Source: Ferruginibacter sp. (GTDB lineage Bacteria; Bacteroidota; Bacteroidia; Chitinophagales; Chitinophagaceae). From it: a stretch of DNA of 64,000 nt. Within the stretch, counting starts at the first letter, position 1. The number at the start of each line of letters is the position of its first letter. Below the pieces are notes generated by a model. It worked only from the letters and a program-made list of their open reading frames with translations, was not told the origin of the DNA and made no database searches. The position numbers were made by a program, and so were the translations under genes. The stretch lies in NCBI GenBank assembly GCA_016786725.1, contig JAEUVU010000007.1, positions 248,001-312,000 on the forward strand. The letters run 5' to 3'. Positions 41,498 through 48,561 of the stretch are shown piece by piece.

Positions 41498-43576
41498 TTA
41501 ACCTGTTGTTTTAAATTTTGAAATAATGATCTGCACATCCGTGCCGTTGCTGCCGTCAATATTCATGCGTGCTTTTAGCTTTTGCGAAAACGCCTTGATG
41601 ATCTCGTAGCCAAAAGAAGAAGAATGCTCCGGGTTAAAGTTCTCAGGCAAGCCAATACCATTGTCTTTTACCTGAAGCAGCAATTCGTTGTCATTCTTCT
41701 TCATCGTAACCCATATATCGCCGTTATTTCTTTTGCTGAAAGCATACTTGAGCGAATTGCTGATCAGTTCGTTCAGTATCATGCCGAGCGGAATGGCTGT
41801 ATCGGTATGCAGTTTAAGGTCTTCTATCTGTGTGTGGAATTTAATTTTGTCGGTGCGTATATTATAGGTTTGAAACAAATGGTTGCTGAGCATTTTGATG
41901 TACTCATTCATATTCACGCTGTTTACGGCATTGCCCTGGTAAAGGTTTTGATGAATAAAAGCCATGGACTGCACACGCTGTATTCCTTCTTTAATGATGG
42001 CCGTAGCTTTATCATCCTGCAAAGATTGCGACTGAAGATCGAGCATACTGCTGATCACCTGCAGGTTGTTTTTTACCCGGTGATGTATTTCTTTATTCAA
42101 TACTTCCAGCTCACCAGTTTGTTTATGGATGATGGCGTTTTTATTGCGTTGCTTTCTGTATTGCCAGAAAATGATGCCGCCTGCAAATGCAAGCACAGCA
42201 ATGCCCGCCCACAGCATCCATTTATTCCTTCTTTCGTCAGTCAGTAATTTTTGTTTCAGTTCGTTTTCACGGGCCAGCGATAAGGAGAGTTCTTTTTCTT
42301 TATTCAATTGTGCATTCCGCAAAGCAGATTCGCTTTCCATGGCAGCCATCAACAGTTGCTGGTTGGAGATGGATGAATCCTTCAGAATATTTTCACGCAG
42401 CAATGCCATTCTCTTTAATTCTTCTTTGCTCAGTTGTTCTTCTTTAAGCTTGTTTACCAGGTTCAGGTATTCAATTTCTTTTTCCTTTAATCCTGTTTCG
42501 GCTGCATTTTTTATTTCGGCACTAATTGTTTCCATGTGCTCATTGCGGAAAATGTCTTTATACCTGTCTAATGATACCATGGCATTATAGGCCGCTTTAT
42601 AATCGCCATTATTGCGGTTTATCTCTGCCATTTCACTAAATACCGGTATCACAATTTCAGGGTTTTGCCTGCCGGTCATCATCGCTCTGCCTGAGTCAAA
42701 ATATTTCCTGGAATTTTCTTTGTCGTTCAGCATTAAGTAATAATTGGAAATAGCGCCCATCAGCCTTATTTTATTTGAAAGAATATCCTGTGAGTTTACA
42801 AGCGCTTCGGCCCTGCGCCTTGTCTTTTCTGCTTCCTCCGTATTCTTTAAAAAAGTAAGTATGATAAATTCCTGTATGGTTGCATCCGCAAGGGCGGCAC
42901 TGTTATCTTTTGCATGTTGAACAGCGGATTTGTTATAGTACAGAGCACTGTCGTACATTTTTTCATTAAAAAAAATACCGGCAATTTTTCTGCTGCAATC
43001 AACAATTCCCTGTATATCACCCAGGTTTTCCCTGGCAGCAAGCGATCTCCTGTAAAAACCAATGGCAGTTTTTGGTACACCAAAGTTTAAAACAATATTG
43101 CCGGAAGCTTCCATGCTTTTAACATAAAGATCGAGCTGGTTTGTTTTACGCAGCAGGTTATTAGCTTCCTTGTAATTGTCAAATGCCTGGCGGCTAAATG
43201 TCTGTACTGAATAAATGTCTCCAAGAGATTTATATAAACGCCCCAAAGCAGCTTCATCATTGATGGATAGAAACAGGGGTTTTGCTTTTTCAAAATGTAT
43301 AAGCGCTTCCTTATATTGCTTATCAGAGAGGTAAAAATTACCCAGTTCATTTTCACCATTGGCAATGCCGGATACATAATTTAATTTTTGTGATAATGCA
43401 ATGGCCTTGTTTATAAGCCCCTGGGCTGTAACTGGATTTTTTTTGGCTGCCTGTTTTGCCTGTGCCAGGTATTGCATCACCAGCAGGCTGTCTTCATTAT
43501 GCACTGCTGTACCCTGCAATTGGCCCAATGCGGTGCAGCAGTACATCAGTGCAATATGAAGTAATAAAAATCTCAT
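41498..43576 (-). CDS. TPR-sensor histidine kinase (HisKA_2 type)
   Basis: The product is 692 residues. It has a signal peptide or N-terminal helix (MRFLLLHIALMYCCTALGQ), a TPR sensor region (about 30-380) in the periplasm, a coiled stretch, one membrane helix (WMLWAGIAVLAFAGGIIFWQY, about 457-477), a HisKA_2 dimer domain with EIHHRVKNNLQVISSMLDLQ and a HATPase domain (NELISNSLKYAF, DNGIGLPEN). It would phosphorylate the response regulator encoded 1 bp downstream. The signal sensed is unknown. Confidence 0.9.
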   Translation of the reverse strand: MRFLLLHIALMYCCTALGQLQGTAVHNEDSLLVMQYLAQAKQAAKKNPVTAQGLINKAIALSQKLNYVSGIANGENELGNFYLSDKQYKEALIHFEKAKPLFLSINDEAALGRLYKSLGDIYSVQTFSRQAFDNYKEANNLLRKTNQLDLYVKSMEASGNIVLNFGVPKTAIGFYRRSLAARENLGDIQGIVDCSRKIAGIFFNEKMYDSALYYNKSAVQHAKDNSAALADATIQEFIILTFLKNTEEAEKTRRRAEALVNSQDILSNKIRLMGAISNYYLMLNDKENSRKYFDSGRAMMTGRQNPEIVIPVFSEMAEINRNNGDYKAAYNAMVSLDRYKDIFRNEHMETISAEIKNAAETGLKEKEIEYLNLVNKLKEEQLSKEELKRMALLRENILKDSSISNQQLLMAAMESESALRNAQLNKEKELSLSLARENELKQKLLTDERRNKWMLWAGIAVLAFAGGIIFWQYRKQRNKNAIIHKQTGELEVLNKEIHHRVKNNLQVISSMLDLQSQSLQDDKATAIIKEGIQRVQSMAFIHQNLYQGNAVNSVNMNEYIKMLSNHLFQTYNIRTDKIKFHTQIEDLKLHTDTAIPLGMILNELISNSLKYAFSKRNNGDIWVTMKKNDNELLLQVKDNGIGLPENFNPEHSSSFGYEIIKAFSQKLKARMNIDGSNGTDVQIIISKFKTTG

Positions 43577-43598
43577 GCTTAAATGTAATATAATCCCC

Positions 43599-43669
43599 GT
43601 ATTTATAAAATACCCGGCAATTGCAAAGCTGGTTCAGAAAAGCTGTTTTGATATAACCCAAAGGGGTTA
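43599..43669. promoter_or_regulatory. Two palindromes upstream of the histidine kinase gene
   Basis: GTATTT-ATA-AAATAC (43599-43613) and TAACCC-AAAG-GGGTTA (43654-43669) are perfect inverted repeats in the divergent region between the kinase gene (starts 43576, minus) and arsR (43755, plus). The first lies just upstream of the kinase start. Either could be a regulator site; no -7 element is obvious for the kinase. Confidence 0.35.
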
Positions 43670-43704
43670 ATTAAAGCTCAAAACTAGTTACCGGCGAAAA
43701 TAAA

Positions 43705-43750
43705 TTTGGCCGCATGAACTCCCTAATCGTATATTTGCGATATAAGATTA
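43705..43750 (+). promoter_or_regulatory. ars promoter with 27-bp ArsR operator
   Basis: A -33 TTTG (43705-43708) and a perfect -7 element TATATTTG (43730-43737) are spaced 21 bp. The operator is 43724-43750: arms TAATC and TATAT on the left mirror ATATA and GATTA on the right around TTGCG, with one mismatched pair. It covers the -7 element and start site and ends 4 bp before ATG 43755, so bound ArsR would block initiation. Confidence 0.75.
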
Positions 43751-43754
43751 AAAT

Positions 43755-44090
43755 ATGGCCATTCACAAAAAAGAAGAATTCTCACAAAAAGAACAGGACC
43801 TGGCGGCTTTTGCCAAAGCATTGGCACATCCTGCCCGTATCGCCATTTTAAAATTGCTGGCGCAACGTAATGAATGTATCTGCGGCGAGATCGTGGAAGT
43901 GCTGCCGCTTTCACAATCCACTGTATCGCAACATTTAAAAGAATTAAAGACAGCAGGGCTGATTAATGGAAACATAGACGGCCCCCGGAGTTGCTATTGT
44001 ATCAACTGGAAGGCTTTTGAAAAATTCATGGGTGAGTTCAGTTTTTTGTTTAACAAACTAAAAGTGCAGAATGAAAAAGCCTGTTGCTAA
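43755..44090 (+). CDS. arsR: ArsR-family metalloregulator
   Basis: The product is 111 residues. The winged helix has [16 protein letters not shown] and the recognition helix [26 protein letters not shown] places a CxC pair (C41, C43) on the helix where ArsR of the ELCVCDL type binds As(III), and CYC and a C-terminal ACC add more thiols. It would repress the operon through the palindrome directly upstream and release on arsenite binding. It begins the run arsR-arsM-microprotein-arsN-arsC. Confidence 0.9.
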   Translation: MAIHKKEEFSQKEQDLAAFAKALAHPARIAILKLLAQRNECICGEIVEVLPLSQSTVSQHLKELKTAGLINGNIDGPRSCYCINWKAFEKFMGEFSFLFNKLKVQNEKACC

Positions 44091-44100
44091 GTCCCCCCTG

Positions 44101-44212
44101 TCCTTCCCGGAGGGGAAGGAAATGGAGAAGGTTAAAGCGAAGGTTTGCGTATAATAAAAGAAATATCAATTTAATAACTGCCAACTTCCAGTTCCCTCTC
44201 CTTTGGAGAGGG
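44101..44212. repeat. Intergenic repeat pair of G/C-rich hairpins
   Basis: TCCTTCCC/GGGAAGGA (44101-44120) and CCCTCTCC/GGAGAGGG (44194-44201 and 44205-44212) are two perfect hairpins in the 152-bp gap between arsR and arsM; the second is followed by GGTTGGGGTGAGG. The style matches dispersed intergenic repeats of Bacteroidota. They could also modulate arsM expression. Confidence 0.5.
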
Positions 44213-44242
44213 GTTGGGGTGAGGCTTCAAAAAACTAAAGCC

Positions 44243-45100
44243 ATGAACAACGAAACACAAATTAAAGAGCTTGTAAAAGAAAAGTATGCAGCTATTGCAG
44301 AGCAAAGCCATACGCAAAATGCAACCTCCTGTTGCGGAGCCACATCAAGCTGCTGTGGTGATGAAGTGTATAACATCATGAGTGATGATTATACAAAAAT
44401 GGAAGGGTATAATGCAGATGCGGACCTTGGATTAGGCTGTGGTTTACCCACCGAGTATGCTAAAATCAAAGCAGGCGATACCGTGATAGACCTGGGCAGC
44501 GGTGCCGGCAACGATGCTTTTATTGCCCGTAAAATCGTGGGTGAAAGCGGCAAAGTAATCGGTATTGATTTTACAGAAGCCATGATCAAAAAAGCCAGGG
44601 CAAATGCCGAAAAACTGAACTTTAATAATGTTGAGTTCAGGCTGGGGGATATTGATGACATGCCGGTAACCAGTAATTATGCTGATGTGATTGTGAGCAA
44701 TTGTGTGTTGAACCTGGTACCAAACAAGCATAAAGTGATCAGCGAAATTTTCAGGGTATTAAAACCGGGCGCTCACTTTTCAATATCTGATATTGTGCTG
44801 GAAGGGAACCTGCCTGCCAAATGGAAAGAAGTTGCGGAATTATATGCAGGCTGCGTTAGCGGCGCTATTCAAAAACAGGGTTACCTCGAAATCATCAATG
44901 AGGCAGGATTTAAGAATATTACCTTACAAAAAGAAAAGGAAATTATTATCCCTGATGATATTCTGAAAAATTATTTATCAGAAACAGAAATTGCTGACTA
45001 TAAAAAAGGCAATACTAAAATAACGAGCATTACCGTGTATGCAGAAAAGCCTGGCAAAGACGACAGGAACTGCTGTGAACCGGGAAGTGTTTGCTGTTAA
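44243..45100 (+). CDS. arsM: Arsenite S-adenosylmethionine methyltransferase
   Basis: The product is 285 residues from ATG 44243. It carries the SAM motif VIDLGSGAGNDAFIA and the three conserved arsenic-binding cysteines of ArsM, in GLGCGLPTEYA, VSNCVLNLVP and LYAGCVSGAI. Extra cysteine pairs flank the core: TSCCGATSSCCGD near the N-terminus and NCCEPGSVCC at the end. It methylates As(III) stepwise to volatile or less toxic forms. The upstream frame to 44084 is repeat DNA and not coding. It is followed by a Cys-rich microprotein. Confidence 0.93.
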   Translation: MNNETQIKELVKEKYAAIAEQSHTQNATSCCGATSSCCGDEVYNIMSDDYTKMEGYNADADLGLGCGLPTEYAKIKAGDTVIDLGSGAGNDAFIARKIVGESGKVIGIDFTEAMIKKARANAEKLNFNNVEFRLGDIDDMPVTSNYADVIVSNCVLNLVPNKHKVISEIFRVLKPGAHFSISDIVLEGNLPAKWKEVAELYAGCVSGAIQKQGYLEIINEAGFKNITLQKEKEIIIPDDILKNYLSETEIADYKKGNTKITSITVYAEKPGKDDRNCCEPGSVCC

Positions 45101-45129
45101 AAGTTTTTTCACAATTTAAAAGTATAGCC

Positions 45130-45189
45130 ATGAGCACAAACACAAAAAGTCCGGACTGTTGCACTGCAAACAGCGGATGCTGCACATAA
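45130..45189 (+). CDS. 19-residue Cys-rich microprotein in the ars operon
   Basis: ATG 45130 to TAA 45187-45189 encodes MSTNTKSPDCCTANSGCCT, with two CC pairs six residues apart (positions 10-11 and 17-18). The pattern echoes the CC pairs at both ends of ArsM (SCCG...SCCG and NCC...VCC). It lies 29 bp after arsM and 74 bp before the arsN-like gene, in a conserved-looking operon position. A thiol-rich arsenite ligand or chaperone is an inference; a leader peptide is the alternative. A short random ORF with this composition is unlikely but possible. Confidence 0.5.
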   Translation: MSTNTKSPDCCTANSGCCT

Positions 45190-45214
45190 CCGATATGGGT
45201 TGCTGCTAACACAC

Positions 45215-45246
45215 AAAGGTGACAACTCTTGCCAGTTGTCACCTTT
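45215..45246 (+). terminator. Perfect 13-bp hairpin between the microprotein and the arsN-like gene
   Basis: AAAGGTGACAACT (45215-45227) pairs with AGTTGTCACCTTT (45234-45246) around CTTGCC. The 3' side ends in TTT and ATTAAAT, so it could act as a partial terminator, a processing site or an RNA-stability element that sets the ratio of arsM to arsN/arsC. No long T-run follows, so full termination is uncertain. Confidence 0.55.
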
Positions 45247-45263
45247 ATTAAATCATAAAAACC

Positions 45264-45716
45264 ATGACAACACAAACCTCAACATTGCCTGTTCTGAAAA
45301 TTGCACTAAGCGAAAATGAAAGATCCAGGGCTATCGAAATACTGCAACAGCAAAACCTGCCAATATCAGATATTGATGAAGACAAACTGCTGTACTTATT
45401 AATAAATGACAAGAAAGTGATCGGCACAGCCGGACTTGAGATATTTGAAGACTGCGCTTTGCTTCGCAGCGTAAGTGTGATACAGGAAGAGCAGGGCAGG
45501 GGTTATGGAAAGATCATCAATACTGAAATTGAAAACTATGCAAAAGACAGCGGGATAAACTGCCTGTATTTATTAACTACTACCGCAAAGGATTTCTTTG
45601 ATAAGCAAGGCTATTGCGTTATTAATAGAGAAGATACCCCTGCGGCTGTACAACAAACGTCCGAGTTTACCTCACTATGCCCTTCAACAGCAGTTGTAAT
45701 GAAAAAAAGGATCTGA
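45264..45716 (+). CDS. ArsN2-like GNAT acetyltransferase
   Basis: The product is 150 residues of the GNAT fold: an N-terminal LSENERSRAIEILQQ, VIGTAGLEIFEDCALLRSVSV, and the acetyl-CoA loop EEQGRGYGKIINTEI, then YLLTTTAKDFFDKQGY. The domain and its place between arsM and arsC fit the ArsN2 group, linked to resistance to arsinothricin-like organoarsenicals. The exact substrate is not shown. Its stop TGA overlaps the arsC start (TGATG). Confidence 0.8.
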   Translation: MTTQTSTLPVLKIALSENERSRAIEILQQQNLPISDIDEDKLLYLLINDKKVIGTAGLEIFEDCALLRSVSVIQEEQGRGYGKIINTEIENYAKDSGINCLYLLTTTAKDFFDKQGYCVINREDTPAAVQQTSEFTSLCPSTAVVMKKRI

Positions 45717-46111
45717 TGAAAAAGAAAATATTATTTGTTTGTATTGAAAACAGCAACCGCTCACAAATGAGCCAGGCATTTGCCACCATGCTTGGCGGCG
45801 TTGAAGTAGAGGCGTATAGCGCAGGCAGCAAGCCCAGCGGCATTGTAAACCCCAAAGCCATTGCAGCTATGAAGGAACTTGACTACGACTTAAGTAAACA
45901 CAATAGCAAAAGCCTGGAAGATGTAAAAATGGTTGCACCGTTTGATGCTGTGGTAACTATGGGCTGCGGCGATGCCTGTCCCTGGATGCCCGCTAAAAAA
46001 TTCATTGACTGGCAGATACCTGACCCTAAAAATATGGAGCCAAAAGAGTTTAATGAAGTAAGGGATCTGATAGCCGGAAAGGTAAAAGAACTGATTGAGG
46101 AGTTGGAATAA
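45716..46111 (+). CDS. arsC: Thioredoxin-type arsenate reductase
   Basis: The product is 131 residues from ATG 45716, which overlaps the previous stop by one base. The N-terminal CIENSNR is the C-x5-R phosphatase loop (C9), and GCGDACPW supplies the C-terminal redox cysteines (C82 in family numbering and its partner C89). This is the LMW-PTP-like ArsC of Gram-positives and Bacteroidota, which uses thioredoxin. It reduces As(V) to As(III), which ArsM then methylates. It closes the operon and a terminator follows. Confidence 0.93.
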   Translation: MKKKILFVCIENSNRSQMSQAFATMLGGVEVEAYSAGSKPSGIVNPKAIAAMKELDYDLSKHNSKSLEDVKMVAPFDAVVTMGCGDACPWMPAKKFIDWQIPDPKNMEPKEFNEVRDLIAGKVKELIEELE

Positions 46112-46117
46112 AAAAAG

Positions 46118-46149
46118 CCGTCCAACCTCAGGCCGGACGGTTTTTTTTT
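46118..46149. terminator. Bidirectional terminator between arsC and the BI-1 gene
   Basis: CCGTCC (46118-46123) pairs with GGACGG (46135-46140) with A-rich and T-rich flanks (AAAAAA before, nine T after). It serves convergent genes. Confidence 0.85.
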
Positions 46150-46164
46150 ATTTTGATAAATATT

Positions 46165-46926
46165 TTATCTCTTACTGATCTTGGATAACAACCTCAGGAT
46201 TTCGAGGTACAACCAAACTATTGTTACCAGTAAACCAAAAGCGCCATACCATTCCATATATTTTGGAGCGCCCATGGCTGCACCGTTTTCAATCATGTCA
46301 AAATCCAGAATTAAATTCAGGGCAGCTAAAGCCACAACAAATATTGAGAAACCAATTCCCATCACGCTGCCTTCATGCAAAAAGGGTATTTGAATACCAA
46401 AGAAACCAAGCGCAAAAGCTATCAGGTAAAAAATAGCAATACCGGCAGTTGCTGTCATAATGATGGCTTTGAACTTTTGTGTTGCCCTGATTATTCTGAA
46501 ACTATAAAGCAGGTACATGGCAATGGCAGTGCCGAATGTTAGACCCACCGCATTAATTACAATACCCGGAGCCTGTTCGGCAAAAGCAAAATTGTAATAT
46601 GCAGATATGGCACCAACAAATAACCCTTCCAGCAATGCATAGGCAGGCGCTAAAAACGGCGACCATTCTTTTTTAAACATCAATACAATGGCAACGACCA
46701 AACCGCCAATTGCACCAATCAATATCAAGGGCATTACATTTCCTCCATCAGCAAACTCTTTCCAGGAGTAAAATGAAGTTGCCATTACCATTAAAAATAA
46801 AAAACCAAACTTTTGTAAAGTGCCTTTAACGGTCATTGCATTCTCGTGGGTAACCACTTCTTCCAGCACCGTATCCTTAAACCTTTTTTCAGATAAAGTA
46901 GGATTGCCTGATTTAAATAAATCCAT
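46165..46926 (-). CDS. Bax inhibitor-1/YccA family membrane protein
   Basis: The product is 253 residues. A polar N-terminus (about 1-45) is followed by seven hydrophobic helices with the family's FAEQAPGIVINAVGLTFGTAIAMYLLYSFRIIRATQKFK region and an acidic DFDMIENGAAMGAPKYMEWYGAFGL near the end (motifs quoted in part). Bacterial members are proton-sensitive calcium-leak channels. It follows the TIR/coiled-coil pair by 41 bp on the same strand; whether it belongs to that unit is unclear. Confidence 0.88.
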   Translation of the reverse strand: MDLFKSGNPTLSEKRFKDTVLEEVVTHENAMTVKGTLQKFGFLFLMVMATSFYSWKEFADGGNVMPLILIGAIGGLVVAIVLMFKKEWSPFLAPAYALLEGLFVGAISAYYNFAFAEQAPGIVINAVGLTFGTAIAMYLLYSFRIIRATQKFKAIIMTATAGIAIFYLIAFALGFFGIQIPFLHEGSVMGIGFSIFVVALAALNLILDFDMIENGAAMGAPKYMEWYGAFGLLVTIVWLYLEILRLLSKISKR

Positions 46927-46967
46927 AGTAGTAAAATTTAGACAGTAAAAATAACCCTTTTTGGTAT

Positions 46968-47633
46968 TTAGTTAACGGGTTTAATTATTTTTTTAACAGG
47001 CCATTTTGTAGTTGTTACTACAGGTGTTACAGGCTTTACCGGGGCATCTTTTACCTGCATTTTTAATATTTTCAGAGATTCTGCAGGGCCTTTCCAGCTG
47101 TACTTTTCTATAATTTCCTGTTTGATCTCTTTTTGGGTAGCAGGATCTTTAAAATCTTTCTGTTTCTTTTTTAATAATTCAGATATTTCAAAACACATAT
47201 GAAAACCGGAGGAGGTTTGTTCTGCCAGAGATATCTTTTGCAGCGCCAGCTGAAAGTCATTTTTTTCCAATGCTTCAAATCCTTCTTTTTCGAGAACATA
47301 AGCTTTTTGATAAGCCGATTGGTTATTTACCTTGGTATATTTTTCATTGATGTTTTTTAATTCTTTTATCAGGGTTGTTTTTTGTGTATTCCATTTGGGG
47401 TCTGTCTGTTGTCCGCTGTTGTCGGTGCTTATCAATAGTTTTGTCAATTGTTTTGTAACGCTGTCGGACTCCTGTTTCAGTTTTTTATTAATATTTTCTT
47501 TTTCTTCCAGCTGTGCTACCAGGTCCTGGTTTGTCTTTTTTTGTTTTTGTAATTGATTGTAAGAGCGGACAGAAATTATTGCAGCTGCCAGCATCAACCC
47601 TAAAAAAACAAGTATGCTGATATTTTTATTCAT
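46968..47633 (-). CDS. Membrane-anchored coiled-coil protein, partner of the TIR gene
   Basis: The product is 221 residues. One helix (ISILVFLGLMLAAAIISV, about 5-22) anchors a coiled coil (about 25-70, Lys/Glu/Gln heptads), then a helical region with FQLALQKISLAEQTSSG (TPR-like) and a Pro/Val/Lys-rich C-terminus. I recognise no family. It starts 9 bp after the TIR gene stop, so both are translated together. The pair could sense a signal in the envelope and hand it to the TIR domain; this is an inference. Confidence 0.6.
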   Translation of the reverse strand: MNKNISILVFLGLMLAAAIISVRSYNQLQKQKKTNQDLVAQLEEKENINKKLKQESDSVTKQLTKLLISTDNSGQQTDPKWNTQKTTLIKELKNINEKYTKVNNQSAYQKAYVLEKEGFEALEKNDFQLALQKISLAEQTSSGFHMCFEISELLKKKQKDFKDPATQKEIKQEIIEKYSWKGPAESLKILKMQVKDAPVKPVTPVVTTTKWPVKKIIKPVN

Positions 47634-47642
47634 CTGAAAAAA

Positions 47643-48440
47643 TTAACGGTGTTGAAGTTTTTTATTAAAAGCAAATGATGCCAGGCTTCCAAAAAACAGG
47701 GTGCAACCTATAGTAGTGTTGAATTTTTTTGAATCAAAGTCCTCCTCTTTGTTTAAAACAAGCGAGTAAAAAATAAATATCAGCGATAAAAAAATAACCC
47801 CAACAATAACGCCTTCAACAATTTTATCTGAAAGTTTTTTTTCATTTTTTTTTCCGGGCCTTAATGCAGCGCCCAAAGTTTCGGGTTCCGGTTCAGGCAC
47901 TGTAACCTGAATGTTATAACGGGTGGAAAGGCTTTTTTCAACTGCATTAACAAAGTGGCTGCAATACAGGTCGATATTTGAATTGGATATGAGCGCCCCG
48001 TTGGTTTTATTAAAATTTACAAGGTCGCAGAAAGCAAAGTCTTCCTGGTTTTCCTCATCATATGCTTTTCCTGATGGTTTAAAAAACTGCTTGATGGCAA
48101 GGCTTTCATTACCTGAAAAATTGCAGTGATTAAAATAAACCGGCACGATCAGCGAATCAGGATATTTGTTAACCAAAGCGGCATATTCATCCGCCATTAT
48201 GTATTTTGAATTAAGGAAATTTGATGATACACATAGAATAGCCAGCTGGCTGTTGCTGAGGTTGTCTTGTATTTCTTCATGCCAGTTGCTTCCCACCGGA
48301 ATGGCAGAATCCTCCCAGGTATTAAAATTAAAAAGCCCGGAATTTTTTAAGTGACTTTTTACCTCTTTTTTAAAAACTTCAAAAAAAGGGCCGTCTGCAT
48401 GGGCATACGATATAAATACATTAATGACGGGCCTCGGCAT
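47643..48440 (-). CDS. TIR-domain protein with C-terminal membrane helices
   Basis: The product is 265 residues. The TIR domain (about 5-180) begins VFISYAHADG (residue 8 on), continues with TWEDSAIPVGSNWHEEI (41-57) and LCVSSNFLNSKYIMADEYAAL (box-like, in part), where E85 corresponds to the catalytic Glu of NAD-cleaving bacterial TIRs. Two hydrophobic helices follow at about 211-231 and 244-259. TIR domains cleave NAD+ or make cyclic ADP-ribose signals in defence systems such as Thoeris. A membrane-anchored TIR beside a coiled-coil partner is compatible with an abortive-infection sensor but not proven. Confidence 0.8.
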   Translation of the reverse strand: MPRPVINVFISYAHADGPFFEVFKKEVKSHLKNSGLFNFNTWEDSAIPVGSNWHEEIQDNLSNSQLAILCVSSNFLNSKYIMADEYAALVNKYPDSLIVPVYFNHCNFSGNESLAIKQFFKPSGKAYDEENQEDFAFCDLVNFNKTNGALISNSNIDLYCSHFVNAVEKSLSTRYNIQVTVPEPEPETLGAALRPGKKNEKKLSDKIVEGVIVGVIFLSLIFIFYSLVLNKEEDFDSKKFNTTIGCTLFFGSLASFAFNKKLQHR

Positions 48441-48549
48441 TCTTAAAAATTTACAGCAACATAAATTAAAGCTAAAGTGAATGTAATACTTTTTTAAGAA
48501 TTTTCATAATACTTGTATGAGCCTTATAGAGGCATCAACCTGCATTCCT

Positions 48550-48557
48550 TATCTTTG
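48550..48557 (+). promoter_or_regulatory. -7 promoter element of pheS
   Basis: TATCTTTG is a perfect TAnnTTTG ending 4 bp before ATG 48562, so the pheS message would be nearly leaderless. Confidence 0.55.
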
Positions 48558-48561
48558 CCCA

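Noticed and set aside
44084..44242. N-terminal extension of ArsM
   Set aside because: The region is repeat DNA with two hairpins and does not resemble methyltransferase sequence; ATG 44243 starts the usual ArsM N-terminus.
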